Shown here one piece after another: positions 28,088-36,905 of a stretch of 64,000 bases of DNA. How positions within the stretch are numbered: position 1 is the first letter of the stretch; each line of letters starts with the position of its first letter. Source of the stretch: Sneathiella aquimaris (lineage in GTDB: Bacteria > Pseudomonadota > Alphaproteobacteria > Sneathiellales > Sneathiellaceae); NCBI RefSeq assembly GCF_026409565.1, contig NZ_CP112881.1, positions 620,001 through 684,000 on the forward strand, read 5' to 3'. Below the pieces are notes generated by a model that had not been told where the DNA came from, did not search any database, and was given only the letters and a program-made list of their open reading frames with translations. The position numbers and the translations under genes were made by a program.

Positions 28088-28890
28088 TCAAAAGGGCTGC
28101 TTTTGAAGTTTGTCGTTGTGCCACTTTCCAGAAATCTGACTTTATTATTTTCGAAAATAGCCGCCGTTATTTTCCCTTTTTTGCGATAACTCCCTGTATC
28201 GATACTGATTCTGTGAGGGGTTATTTCGGGTTTGAAACCGGACATGATGGTGTGCCCATGGACAACCATGAATTTTCGTTTCGGGCCGCTGTAATCAAGG
28301 AAGGGGGCTCTGATCCACATCAAATCCTCCTCATTCTGATCTTTAATGGATTTATCCATCCGTATTCCCGCATGCACAAAGAGCAGCGGTCCTTTCCGGT
28401 AAAGCAGGTCGAGTTTATTGTAAAATTTGGCGTGGGCTTTTGGAAAATGATCTCGCATCAAGGTCAGGCTTTGGTGAATGTCTTTTCCTTCAAGGGAAAA
28501 CCCACAAAACCGCGCGTAGCTATACGCAGTTTCTTTCCCGCCATTTTTCCACCAAAGCTCGGCTCTTGTAAGATCGCCAGACAATGTTTCGATCATTAAC
28601 TGTTCGTGATTGCCTTTCAGAAAAACCTCTCGGTGGTTCTGTTTCTTGGATTGTTTGCGCCGATCCGATAAATAGTTGATAACCTCAGCTGAAAGTGGCC
28701 CGCGATCCGCGAAATCCCCAAGAAAAACCATGGCTTCATCTTCAACAGGATTGTCTTCACGGTAACTGTCGACCTGTTCCATCAGGGTTGTCAGCCGGTC
28801 GATTTGCCCATGTATATCGCCGATTGCGATCACGCGCTGTGACGGTTCCAGTGCAACTCTGATCTTTTTTTTATCTGAAAATCCGAACAT
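28084..28890 (-). CDS. Metallophosphoesterase, PP2A-like serine/threonine phosphatase
   Basis: Calcineurin-like phosphoesterase. The three core metal-binding motifs are intact: GDIHGQ, GDFADRGP and KGNHEQL, followed by FVHAGIR and VVHGHTI. The 268-residue length and the GDFADRG/GNHE pattern match bacterial PPP-type (PrpA/lambda-like) protein phosphatases or diadenosine tetraphosphatase-like enzymes; which one cannot be decided by eye. Cytoplasmic, no signal peptide. Lies between the MFS gene (convergent) and the porin. Confidence 0.88.
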   Translation of the reverse strand: MFGFSDKKKIRVALEPSQRVIAIGDIHGQIDRLTTLMEQVDSYREDNPVEDEAMVFLGDFADRGPLSAEVINYLSDRRKQSKKQNHREVFLKGNHEQLMIETLSGDLTRAELWWKNGGKETAYSYARFCGFSLEGKDIHQSLTLMRDHFPKAHAKFYNKLDLLYRKGPLLFVHAGIRMDKSIKDQNEEDLMWIRAPFLDYSGPKRKFMVVHGHTIMSGFKPEITPHRISIDTGSYRKKGKITAAIFENNKVRFLESGTTTNFKSSPFD

Positions 28891-28946
28891 GTATCCTGTT
28901 ATCCCACTGAAGTAGGCAATGTTGCATAACCGGGGGCGTTGGGCAA

Positions 28947-28976
28947 AATAAAAAGGGTGGCATTCCTGCCACCCTT
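28947..28976 (-). terminator. Intrinsic terminator downstream of porin gene
   Basis: AAGGGTGGCA (28953-28962) and TGCCACCCTT (28967-28976) form a perfect 10-bp stem with a 4-nt loop, followed on the minus strand by a T-rich run. It lies 67 bp past the porin stop. Confidence 0.85.
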
Positions 28977-29043
28977 GGGTCTGCTTGTCCTATGAACCCG
29001 CCAGGGAAAATAGAAGCCACAGCTGGTTTGTTCGTCTGAACCT

Positions 29044-30105
29044 TTAAAATTCGATGGCATAGGAAACCAGAAGCCCAAGGCCCTGGTTGTCGATGCTTCC
29101 TTCTTCAGCAAACCGCCAGCCACCGGCAATTCCGATTCCGTTTTCGAAAGTATAGCCAACGGAAAGATCAGCAACATAATCGTCTGCGTCTGTACCGCCT
29201 GTTTCTGTGTCCCGCCGTTGATACATGGCAGAGGCATTCCATGCACCATACTCAAAGCCCACCCCGGCAGACAGGTAATGGGCCGTATCCCCATCAATTC
29301 CGCCATTGTTATCCAGATACACATATTCAATAAGCGGTGTTGCAGAAATCGTGTCTGTTACGTTGAATTGATAGTCTGCGCCAGCGGCAAACCCATTTTG
29401 CCGATCCGTACCGTCGTCTCCTTCAGCCAAAGAGGAGAAACCCAGATGATACCGCAAGCCGTCTACAGCCGTAAAATTGCCATCCAGTGCAATCGCGAAA
29501 GAGTTCAGTTTTTCAGTATTGCCCGCCCCGCCGTCTTTTTTGTCGAGGGGGCCCCGGCTGTCACCAACAGAATCACTGAAGAAACTGGTATCTTTAAAGA
29601 AACTGCTGACAGAAGCGGTATGGTTGCCAGCCGCAGAAAAATTAAGCGCGCCGCCAAGACCGATCATTTCGGCAAGTTCGTAATCCTCACTTAGATCTGC
29701 GCCGTAAAGACCGGGTGCCGCGTCCCATGCAATCCCGAAATTCGGGGTAAATTTACCGGCATATAGTGAAAATAAGTCCGTATCGTAATTCACAGTCAGA
29801 ATGTTGACATAGCCACCAATATCTTCAAATGCTCGGTCATCCGTTGCATCTTGAACGGGCTCTACAGTTGCTTCCAGATTAATGGAGAGAGTTTGGGTGA
29901 ACCCAACCTTTGTTGACAAAACAACTGTTGGGTAAAGATCATTGATTTCTGAAGCCTTGTCATCAGAATCGTAGGTCCAGTCATTTTGCAGCTCAAGAGA
30001 CAACTCGCCGGATATCGTCGGATAAGAAGGCGCCTCTTCGGCGGAAACGTTCAGGGAAAAACAAAGTGCCGGAAGCAGCGGAAGGGCCAGTTTTTTCATT
30101 GCCAT
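29044..30105 (-). CDS. Outer-membrane porin-like beta-barrel protein
   Basis: 353 residues with a cleavable signal peptide (MAMKKLALPLLPALCFSLNV, cleavage near SAEE) and alternating-residue beta strands ending in YAIEF with terminal Phe, the signature recognised by the BAM machinery. Repeated strand-turn pattern (GVGFEYGAWNASAMYQRR, DLSVGYTFENGIGIAGGW) supports a porin. Start at 30105 avoids a long unlikely extension from 30150. A strong inverted repeat resembling a Fur-family box lies about 100 bp upstream, so expression may respond to metal supply. Substrate unknown. Confidence 0.8.
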   Translation of the reverse strand: MAMKKLALPLLPALCFSLNVSAEEAPSYPTISGELSLELQNDWTYDSDDKASEINDLYPTVVLSTKVGFTQTLSINLEATVEPVQDATDDRAFEDIGGYVNILTVNYDTDLFSLYAGKFTPNFGIAWDAAPGLYGADLSEDYELAEMIGLGGALNFSAAGNHTASVSSFFKDTSFFSDSVGDSRGPLDKKDGGAGNTEKLNSFAIALDGNFTAVDGLRYHLGFSSLAEGDDGTDRQNGFAAGADYQFNVTDTISATPLIEYVYLDNNGGIDGDTAHYLSAGVGFEYGAWNASAMYQRRDTETGGTDADDYVADLSVGYTFENGIGIAGGWRFAEEGSIDNQGLGLLVSYAIEF

Positions 30106-30203
30106 ATAGCTTTCTTTTTTTTGGGAGAGAGCGGGAGTTGTTAGCTCCAAGACGCGTCTTCATGGAAGTTGTGAAAGGTGATATCGCTTTTAAAAATCAT
30201 TTG

Positions 30204-30231
30204 CAATAAGAATTGCGAATAATTCTTATTG
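30204..30231. promoter_or_regulatory. Fur-family-like palindromic operator
   Basis: CAATAAGAAT (30204-30213) and ATTCTTATTG (30222-30231) are a perfect 10-bp inverted repeat around TGCGAATA. AT-rich hexamers of the AATAATTCTTATT kind resemble Fur/Irr/Mur boxes (family knowledge). It lies between the porin (minus) and the MsbA-like gene (plus). Confidence 0.6.
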
Positions 30232-30379
30232 TTATGAGGCGCGGTAATCAGTGGCGTTCCGGGTACACCGTTGTAAAAGTCAAAGGGTGTATTACGTAAA
30301 ACATCTGTTCAGGGTGGCTGGTGAATGGTAAGCCTAGGCTCAAATATGTTGGAAGTTCCCTCCCCGTCGGAGTTAAAAA

Positions 30380-32188
30380 TTGATTGATCAAGCGAAGTCG
30401 AAACAGGAAATGGCAGCTCAACCTGATCGACAGTCGGCAAGAATGTTGTATGGCCGTTTGCTGCGGGATTATGTGTCCCGCTACAAATTTAAGGTTATCG
30501 CCGCCATTTTCTTTATGATTTTGGGCGCAGCAACGACGGCGGCGACCGCCTTCCTGATGAAACCAATTGTCGACCGTGTCTTTCTGGAAAAAGATGAAAA
30601 TACGGTTTTATATACGACCCTGTCGATTGTTGCCGTTTTTGCGGCGCGCGGTTTTGCGGCTTTCTGGCAAACCGTATTGATGAATTGGGTGGGCAGTAAG
30701 GTTGTTGCGGATATTCAATCAGATCTTTTCAGCAAGGTCGTGAACGCTGATCTGGCGTGGTTTCATGCCAATCCAACAGGGCAACTGATTTCCCGCTTTG
30801 TGTTCGACACAACGCTGCTTCGAACCGGGACGACACAAACCTTGATTGTTCTGACAAAAGACAGTCTGACCGCCATTTTTCTGGTGGGATCGCTTTTCTA
30901 TTATGACTGGAAAATGGCGTTTTTCATTGTTGTTGTTCTACCGCCCTCAGCCCTTGCGATTAAACAACTGGGCCGGCGATCCCGAAAGGCGATTAAGAAT
31001 AATCTTGAACAGACCGGGCATTTCAGTTCCTTTCTGGAGGAAGTCTTCCAGGGTATTCGCGTTGTTAAGGCCTATAGCCAGGAAGCCCAGACCCAAAAAC
31101 ATGGAGACGAGGTTATTGAGCGGCGTTTCAAGTATGATTTGAAGGCCATGCAGGTTCAGGCAACTGCGAACCCCATTGTGGAAAGTGTTTCCGGCGGTAT
31201 TATTGCTGCCGTCATTTATTATGGCGCGAGTAGTGTAACCGCCGGCGAAACAACTCCTGGTACCTTCTTTGCCTTTATTACCGCAGTGATGCTCGCGTAT
31301 CAGCCTATTAAGAGCGTGGCGAAAATTACGCCCCAGATGCAAAATGGTGTTGCCGCAGCAGAGCGCGTGTTTCACATGATGGACGTGGTGCATGAAGTCA
31401 CTGAAAAAGAAGACGCCAAACCACTTGTCCTTGAAAAAGGCGAGGTGCAGTTTGATCACGTGACTTTTTCATATGGCGGAGAAGAAGCAATTTTGCGGGA
31501 TCTTTCCTTGACACTTGAGGCAGGTAAACGGATCGCGTTGGTTGGGCCGTCTGGCGGTGGAAAGTCGACGATTATGAACCTCATTCCGCGCTTTTATGAT
31601 GTTGCCGAAGGGCGCATTCTGATTGACGGTCAGGATACACGGGATGTTACTTTCCGGTCACTACGCGATAAAATTGCGTTGGTCAGTCAGGATATTTTCC
31701 TGTTCGATGATACGGTCCGGGCAAATATCGCCTATGGCGGTGTTGATGCCTCAGAAGAAGATATTGTTGCTGCAGCAAAGGATGCGGCTGCGCATGACTT
31801 TATTATGGCGTTGCCAGAAGGATATGACACGAAGGTTGGCGCCGATGGTGTCCGGCTATCAGGCGGGCAGAAGCAAAGAATTGCCATTGCCAGGGCCATG
31901 CTGAAAGATGCGCCTATCCTGCTTCTGGACGAAGCAACTTCGGCACTGGATACAGAGTCAGAGCGAAAGATACAGTCTGCCTTGACCCGATTGATGGAAG
32001 GGCGCACGTCCCTTGTTATTGCGCACCGGTTGTCGACTATTCTGGATGCTGATCGTATTTATGTGATTGTCGAGGGACGGGTCGCCGAATCCGGTACGCA
32101 TGCTGAACTTCTGGAAATCAGTGGTGTCTATGCAGATCTTTACAACAAGCAATTCGAATCCGATAGTTCGATTGCCTCTGTCTCCTGA
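30380..32188 (+). CDS. msbA: MsbA-like ABC exporter (fused permease-ATPase)
   Basis: Half-size ABC exporter that as a homodimer flips lipid A-type lipids across the inner membrane. Six-helix membrane domain from about 35-330, beginning VSRYKFKVIAAIFFMILGAA; nucleotide-binding domain with Walker A GPSGGGKST, ABC signature RLSGGQKQRIAIARA, Walker B ILLLDEATSALD and switch His in IAHRLSTI. 602 residues as expected for MsbA. The TTG at 30380 has GGAG seven bases upstream; an in-frame ATG at 30410 is the alternative start. Convergent with a heptosyltransferase-like gene, which supports a lipopolysaccharide role, but other lipids are possible. Confidence 0.88.
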   Translation: MIDQAKSKQEMAAQPDRQSARMLYGRLLRDYVSRYKFKVIAAIFFMILGAATTAATAFLMKPIVDRVFLEKDENTVLYTTLSIVAVFAARGFAAFWQTVLMNWVGSKVVADIQSDLFSKVVNADLAWFHANPTGQLISRFVFDTTLLRTGTTQTLIVLTKDSLTAIFLVGSLFYYDWKMAFFIVVVLPPSALAIKQLGRRSRKAIKNNLEQTGHFSSFLEEVFQGIRVVKAYSQEAQTQKHGDEVIERRFKYDLKAMQVQATANPIVESVSGGIIAAVIYYGASSVTAGETTPGTFFAFITAVMLAYQPIKSVAKITPQMQNGVAAAERVFHMMDVVHEVTEKEDAKPLVLEKGEVQFDHVTFSYGGEEAILRDLSLTLEAGKRIALVGPSGGGKSTIMNLIPRFYDVAEGRILIDGQDTRDVTFRSLRDKIALVSQDIFLFDDTVRANIAYGGVDASEEDIVAAAKDAAAHDFIMALPEGYDTKVGADGVRLSGGQKQRIAIARAMLKDAPILLLDEATSALDTESERKIQSALTRLMEGRTSLVIAHRLSTILDADRIYVIVEGRVAESGTHAELLEISGVYADLYNKQFESDSSIASVS

Positions 32189-32197
32189 CGAGGGTTG

Positions 32198-33139
32198 TTA
32201 CTGACCAAGGCTGTTAAAAAACGCTTCGATTTCACGGCTGACCCGAGAGAGAGGAAGAACGTCGTTATCTCCACAAGGGGGGAGGTGAATAGGCTGTCCT
32301 TCCGGAATCCCTTTAATAAGAAGCGTGTGTTTTCCAGAGGGGCCATACACAACGGGTTTGCCGATTCCAAAAAGCCCGACTGTTGGAACGCCGACTGCAA
32401 CAGCGCTGTGCATCAAACCGGAATCGTTTCCAACAAACAGACTGGCGTGAGACAGATAGCAGGCAGCCTCCAGCGGCGTTGTCTTTCCAACGAGGTTTAT
32501 TATCTGGTCGGATGGCAGGCCTTCAACAACAGGCATCGCCTGTTTTTCTTCCCCAGGTGCCCCCAGAATGGCAATGCGAGCCCCGTTTAAAATACCTTTT
32601 TCGCCGGTTAGTGTTTTCGCCAGATTCAGGAAATTCTCGTGATGCCATTGCTTTTGATCGAAATTTGCTGTTGGCGCCAGCGCTAGAACTGGTCGTTTGT
32701 CTGTCTCTAATTTCAGCAGGAGGGCCGTTTTGGCAAGGTCTGCCGCCGATGGAATAATCAACGGAGGGATAGCATGGTCGACGCCAATAAGACGGGCATT
32801 CGCAACCGTTTTATGCACCGTGTCGTCTCCGCCAGTCCAGATATGCCGATGGCGAGCGGGCATGATGCTGAAGATGCTGCCTCTATAGTCGACGATGCGG
32901 TTCCAAAAATGTGGGCCTGCCTTAATGGCGGCCTTGATCCAGTGACGGTTATATTTTTCTTTTCGCAACGTTATAACGCGTTCAACCTGTGGGATGGCTG
33001 CGAAAATATCGGCTGGAATTGTTCCGCAAATCACCGTTACCGGTATGTCAGGTTCCTGCTTGATCAGGTGATGCAATATTCCTGTCGTCAGAACAGCGTC
33101 GCCCAAACGGTTGGACGTGACAAACAGATTACGTTTCAT
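32198..33139 (-). CDS. GT9-family glycosyltransferase (heptosyltransferase-like)
   Basis: Likely transfers a sugar such as ADP-heptose onto lipopolysaccharide core. N-terminal NRLGDAVLTTGILHHL is the GT9 loop; the C-terminal half has ALAPTANFDQKQW, AILGAPGEE and the donor-binding LFVGNDSGLMHSAVAVGVP, then GLFG. I start at the ATG with complement 33137-33139 (MKRNLFVTSN), preceded by AAGGGT; the frame extends upstream without similarity. 313 residues matches the family. Located tail-to-tail with the MsbA-like exporter. Confidence 0.88.
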   Translation of the reverse strand: MKRNLFVTSNRLGDAVLTTGILHHLIKQEPDIPVTVICGTIPADIFAAIPQVERVITLRKEKYNRHWIKAAIKAGPHFWNRIVDYRGSIFSIMPARHRHIWTGGDDTVHKTVANARLIGVDHAIPPLIIPSAADLAKTALLLKLETDKRPVLALAPTANFDQKQWHHENFLNLAKTLTGEKGILNGARIAILGAPGEEKQAMPVVEGLPSDQIINLVGKTTPLEAACYLSHASLFVGNDSGLMHSAVAVGVPTVGLFGIGKPVVYGPSGKHTLLIKGIPEGQPIHLPPCGDNDVLPLSRVSREIEAFFNSLGQ

Positions 33140-33276
33140 GATTACCCTTAATATATCAAGCAGACGATTTATTCTGTTCTTACCGGAAAAATGACAGAGA
33201 ACCCACTTATTTTTAGGAACAGCCTGCCTGCACATGTCCGTGAAGCGTACCGGATTATCTTGAAATCTTCGTTTGC

Positions 33277-33303
33277 AACGATCATTATATTGGAACGATC
33301 ATT
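33277..33303. repeat. Tandem AACGATCATT repeats before peroxiredoxin gene
   Basis: AACGATCATT at 33277-33286 and again at 33294-33303 (17-bp period). Each copy is nearly self-complementary around GATC. Position 36 bp before the ATG suggests a regulator-binding site; no regulator is identified. Confidence 0.5.
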
Positions 33304-33338
33304 CAAATTAAACAATCCGTATCGTTACAGGAGAAAAA

Positions 33339-33866
33339 ATGTCCTCACATAAACTTGCCGCAGGAAGCCCCTTTCCTGTCATTACAGTGCCATCGGTAAA
33401 TGGTGAACAGATGTCAGTTGGTGCCCCAAATGATAAAGATCGCTGGACCCTGGTTGTCGTCTATCGGGGACGTCATTGTCCTCTCTGTGTAAAATATTTG
33501 GACAGTCTGGAGTCACTATTGTCGGATTTTGATGCCGTAAATACAGATGTTGTCGCCGTTTCGGGGGATGGTCTTGAAAAAGCCAAAGAGCAGGTTAAAC
33601 TGGGTAATCTTACACTTCCACTGGCCTATGATCTTAGTATTGAGCAAATGAAGTCCCTGGGCCTGTATATTTCCAACCCGCGCTCTCCGGAAGAAACTGA
33701 TCAGCCATTTCCCGAGCCAGGATTGTTTGTAATCAGACCGGACGGCACTATTCAAATTCTCGACATTTCAAATGCCCCTTTTTCCCGCCCGGACCTGAGT
33801 TCGATCTTAAGGGGCATCACTTTCATTCAGGAAAAAGGGTATCCTGTGCGCGGTACATACTCGTAA
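33339..33866 (+). CDS. Peroxiredoxin-like AhpC/TSA-family protein
   Basis: Thioredoxin-fold protein of 175 residues. Redoxin signatures: GSPFPVITVPSVNGEQ, TLVVVYRGRHCPLC and VVAVSGDGLEKAKEQ. The active-site area has a C-x2-C (Cys47, Cys50) rather than the classical peroxiredoxin T-x3-C, as in the peroxiredoxin-like/AhpC-TSA group whose activity is mostly untested. No signal peptide, so cytoplasmic. GGAG-like Shine-Dalgarno (CAGGAG) upstream of the ATG. Tandem AACGATCATT repeats lie upstream. Confidence 0.85.
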   Translation: MSSHKLAAGSPFPVITVPSVNGEQMSVGAPNDKDRWTLVVVYRGRHCPLCVKYLDSLESLLSDFDAVNTDVVAVSGDGLEKAKEQVKLGNLTLPLAYDLSIEQMKSLGLYISNPRSPEETDQPFPEPGLFVIRPDGTIQILDISNAPFSRPDLSSILRGITFIQEKGYPVRGTYS

Positions 33867-34270
33867 ACCGAGCAAACTGTGACTTAATTGTTACTTTTCT
33901 TTCTATCGATCCTGTCAGTTTCGCAAAAAAAGAATTGGTTCAGTTCTTTTATGGTAGACGATTTTTAGCCTACTTACGCGTGTTTTTGAATCATTTTTCG
34001 AGAGGCAGCTGACATTCTGAGCAAGGCCGCAAAGTCTTTTGCAGCCTTGTTTTTTGCCCGTTGTCATAAAAATGTTGGGGTGTCTGTTTATTCGTATATG
34101 AAGAACATTGAAATGTTTGGTGTTTTTTCAATACTGTGTTTAGGTTAGAAAAGTGGGGGTTTTTCTGATGGTTTCACAAAAATGTGACAACAAAATAATG
34201 AAGCGTTCTTTCATTTTCTGCTGGCATATTTTGAAAACAGATGAAAAATGAGTGCGTGTAGGATGGTAAA
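33867..34270. other. Intergenic region before the cold-shock gene
   Basis: A 404-bp gap without a credible gene. It holds an intrinsic terminator at 34022-34055, 155 bp beyond the peroxiredoxin stop, and then an AT-rich leader before the cold-shock gene. The distance of the terminator from the stop leaves room for a small RNA ending at about 34055. Confidence 0.5.
34022..34055 (+). terminator. Intrinsic terminator
   Basis: CAAGGC (34022-34027) and GCAAA (34029-34033) pair with TTTGC (34038-34042) and GCCTTG (34044-34049) with one internal mismatch and a 4-nt loop, followed by six T. Confidence 0.9.
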
Positions 34271-34792
34271 GTGTTGATCGGTAGTCGGGGACTGGGTGCG
34301 ATGCAAGAGAATAGTACAGTACAATCGAGTGTAGAAATACGTGATAGTATCGAATGCAAGGTAAAGTGGTTCAATACGGCGAAGGGCTTTGGCTTTGTAG
34401 AGCCGCTGGATGGCTCGGGCGACGCATTTGTTCATATATCCGTTTTACAGCATAACGGATTGCAGGGGTTACCGGAAGGGGCGCCAATCATTTGCGATCT
34501 TGCTGCGGGGGTACGGGGGCAACAGGTTCAAAAAATTGTGGACCTTGGACCAGCACCAGTTCTGGACCGGACGGATAGTGACTCCGAACTGATAGAGGGT
34601 ATTGTCAAATTCTTTAACACAGAGAAAGGATTTGGTTTTGTGACCCCAATGGATGCCAGCCGAGATATTTTTGTGCATATGAAGGCACTTGAAAAATCGG
34701 GGCTCGGTATGTTGGAGGCTGGCCAGCAGGTTCGATTAAACGTCAAGGACGGTGAAAAAGGTCCACTTGCCGAGGGTGTTGAGCTCCTTTAA
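34271..34792 (+). CDS. Tandem cold-shock-domain protein (CspD-like)
   Basis: Nucleic-acid chaperone with two cold-shock domains: the first at about 28-95 with KVKWFNTAKGFGFVEP and DAFVHISVL, the second at about 107-173 with IVKFFNTEKGFGFVTP and DIFVHMKALE. Both carry the RNP-1-like FGF motif. Double-CSD proteins of this length are common in alphaproteobacteria. The start may be the GTG at 34271 (AGGATGG upstream) or the ATG at 34301. Its 5' region is long and AT-rich, as for many cold-shock genes controlled through leader RNA structure, though I cannot show that here. Confidence 0.92.
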   Translation: MLIGSRGLGAMQENSTVQSSVEIRDSIECKVKWFNTAKGFGFVEPLDGSGDAFVHISVLQHNGLQGLPEGAPIICDLAAGVRGQQVQKIVDLGPAPVLDRTDSDSELIEGIVKFFNTEKGFGFVTPMDASRDIFVHMKALEKSGLGMLEAGQQVRLNVKDGEKGPLAEGVELL

Positions 34793-34829
34793 GCAGGAGA
34801 CTTCTTACGCCATACGGTTTTACGGAAGA

Positions 34830-34857
34830 GTCCCGCACAGGTAGGCGGGGCTTTTTT
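34830..34857 (+). terminator. Intrinsic terminator of the cold-shock gene
   Basis: GTCCCGC (34830-34836) pairs with GCGGGGC (34845-34851, one G-T pair), loop of 8 nt, then six T. 38 bp past the stop. Confidence 0.85.
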
Positions 34858-34970
34858 GTGTTTTAAGTCCCGTTGGTTTAGAAGCTTGCCAAGTGCTGCT
34901 TGAATAGGGCACTCTTATCCAACACGGGAAAACCCTGAAAAAATAAGAAATAACAATCAGGAGAAAAGTA

Positions 34971-36155
34971 ATGTCAGGCGTATTATCAGGCATTCGAGTA
35001 TTAGACTTTGGTCGCTATATTGCTGGCCCTTACTGTGCAACAATCATGGGCCAGTTAGGGGCAGAGGTCATTCGTATCGAAAAGCTGGCGGGAAGTGAAG
35101 ATCGATATATGACACCCCTTACCGAATCCGGGGAAGGCGGTCTCTTATTTCAAATAGCCCATGACAAAATGGGAATGACGCTTAACCCAATGAAACCCGA
35201 AGGGCGCGAAATTGTGGAGAGGCTGGTTAAAACCGCGGATGTGGTGGTTGCCAATCTCCCGGTTGATACTCTGGAAACCATGGGGCTGGATTATGAAAGC
35301 CTGAAAGCGATTAAAGAAGACATCATTCTGACCCATCCCTCTGCTTTTGGAGATGTTGGGCCATACGCAAATAAAGTAGGTTTTGATGGGATCGGGCAGG
35401 CGATGTCGGGCGCGATGTATATGTCCGGTGACGGTCATGAGCCACGCAAACTGTATGGTCCGTGGGTCGATTTTTCTACCGCGATGATCAGTTGTATTGG
35501 CACGCTCGCAGCATTGATGCATCGGAATGCGACCGGTGAGGGACAGGTTGTTGGGACTTCCTTGTTTGGATCGTCCATTTTGATTTCCGGGGTGACCCTG
35601 ATGGAACAGGCCATGCTGGATCTCAATCGCGTTGGAACCTCAAATAGGGCTCAGGGTGCGGGGCCGGCTGATACATTTCAAACAAAAGATGGCTGGGTTT
35701 TGGTACAGTCCATTGGCCGGCCACTTTTCGAGCGCTGGGTGAAGTTGATGGGCGAAGATCACTGGTTGGAAGATCCACGTTTTGAGACGGATCAGGGCCG
35801 GGGCGATAATAATGAAATCCTGTCGGAACGAATGGCAAAATGGTGTATTGAGCGCACGACCGAAGAAGCGTTGGAGCAGATGGCTGCCGTGCGACTTCCT
35901 TGTGGTCCGGTTCTGTCCCCGCAACAGGTGTTGGAAGATCCGCATTTGAAAGCGATGGGATTGTTGAAAGAGATTAACTATCCCAACGCAGATAAGCCGA
36001 TCCCGGTTGCAGATTTCCCGGTTAAAATGTCCAAGTCAGATACGTCCATCAAGAAACGTCCACCTACACTGGGTGAACACACGGACGAATTGATGGAGAG
36101 TCTGGGTTATTCAAAAGACGAAATTACCGCCTTGAAAGAAAAGCGGGTTATTTGA
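34971..36155 (+). CDS. Class III CoA-transferase (CaiB/BaiF family)
   Basis: Moves CoA between acids through covalent aspartyl intermediates. The 394 residues carry LDFGRYIAGPYCATIMGQLG, GAEVIRIEKL, HPSAFGDVGPYA and the conserved Asp in GPWVDFSTAM, as in formyl-CoA or alpha-methylacyl-CoA racemase-like enzymes, and end with the typical LGEHTDELMESLGYS. CAGGAG precedes the ATG. The acid substrate is not known; the nearby SDR and enoyl-CoA hydratase make a role in fatty or aromatic acid breakdown reasonable. Confidence 0.92.
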   Translation: MSGVLSGIRVLDFGRYIAGPYCATIMGQLGAEVIRIEKLAGSEDRYMTPLTESGEGGLLFQIAHDKMGMTLNPMKPEGREIVERLVKTADVVVANLPVDTLETMGLDYESLKAIKEDIILTHPSAFGDVGPYANKVGFDGIGQAMSGAMYMSGDGHEPRKLYGPWVDFSTAMISCIGTLAALMHRNATGEGQVVGTSLFGSSILISGVTLMEQAMLDLNRVGTSNRAQGAGPADTFQTKDGWVLVQSIGRPLFERWVKLMGEDHWLEDPRFETDQGRGDNNEILSERMAKWCIERTTEEALEQMAAVRLPCGPVLSPQQVLEDPHLKAMGLLKEINYPNADKPIPVADFPVKMSKSDTSIKKRPPTLGEHTDELMESLGYSKDEITALKEKRVI

Positions 36156-36174
36156 TGCTGGACGGGCCTGTCTC

Positions 36175-36873
36175 TTAGGAAGCAGGTCCGATCCACTGGT
36201 TTAGAAAATTATCCAGCCATACTCTTAATGTGTCATCATGTTCGGCGCGGTCTGCCAGTTGCTCTTCTGCGGATTGTGCCCCGGGTTCCACCAGCATGTG
36301 ACTTGCCTTGTCCAGCCAGCGACGGTTCATGGCTTCCGTTACTTCCGGGTGGAACTGAATACCAAACGCGTTTGTTCCATATTGAAAAGCCTGATTGGCA
36401 AATTCCGGGCTGGTCGCTAACAGTTCGCACGCCTTCGGCAGGTCGAACCCCTCTTTATGCCATTGGAACGCTTTCATGGGGCTGGGAAAGAGCGGGTGGC
36501 CTTCCTGCGTGGGGTGCACTGGATGGTAGCCAATTTCCATATAACCGTCCGGGTGCCGGTCCACGGCCGCGCCAAGACTGCGGGCCATTATCTGAGCCCC
36601 CAGGCATATCCCGAAGTAGGGTTTCTCGGCATTCAGCACTCGGTCAACATACCGTGTTTCCTGAAGAATATAGTCCTCATGGTCATCATTTGCACTCATC
36701 GGACCGCCAAAGACAACAGTGGCCTTATGTTCTGAAACATCGTCAGGTAACGTATGGCCAATGGCCGGGATACGCATATCCAGTTCATATCCGAGGGTTC
36801 GAAGTGCTTCGCCCACCCGACCGGGGTCAGAGCGGGCTTGGTGAAGAATTAATAGGATTTTATTGGAGGACAT
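36175..36873 (-). CDS. Class I glutamine amidotransferase-like protein
   Basis: GMP-synthase-type GATase domain standing alone (232 residues). Nucleophile elbow PYFGICLGAQIMARSLG with catalytic Cys, and the His/Glu pair in FGIQFHPEVTEAM. FGGPMSANDD early in the protein is typical of the YfeJ/GuaA-like stand-alone group, which includes gamma-glutamyl hydrolases. Start placed at the ATG with complement 36871-36873 (MSSNKILLIL); a TTG at 36894 is in frame upstream. Lies 32 bp after the SDR gene on the same strand. Confidence 0.87.
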   Translation of the reverse strand: MSSNKILLILHQARSDPGRVGEALRTLGYELDMRIPAIGHTLPDDVSEHKATVVFGGPMSANDDHEDYILQETRYVDRVLNAEKPYFGICLGAQIMARSLGAAVDRHPDGYMEIGYHPVHPTQEGHPLFPSPMKAFQWHKEGFDLPKACELLATSPEFANQAFQYGTNAFGIQFHPEVTEAMNRRWLDKASHMLVEPGAQSAEEQLADRAEHDDTLRVWLDNFLNQWIGPAS

Positions 36874-36905
36874 CCGTGACTCAATACAAAACAATAAACT
36901 GAAAA

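Noticed and set aside
30380-32188. Type I secretion ATPase for the RTX protein
   Set aside because: The ABC protein is MsbA-like without an N-terminal C39-like domain, stands 13 kb away and has no HlyD-type partner beside it.
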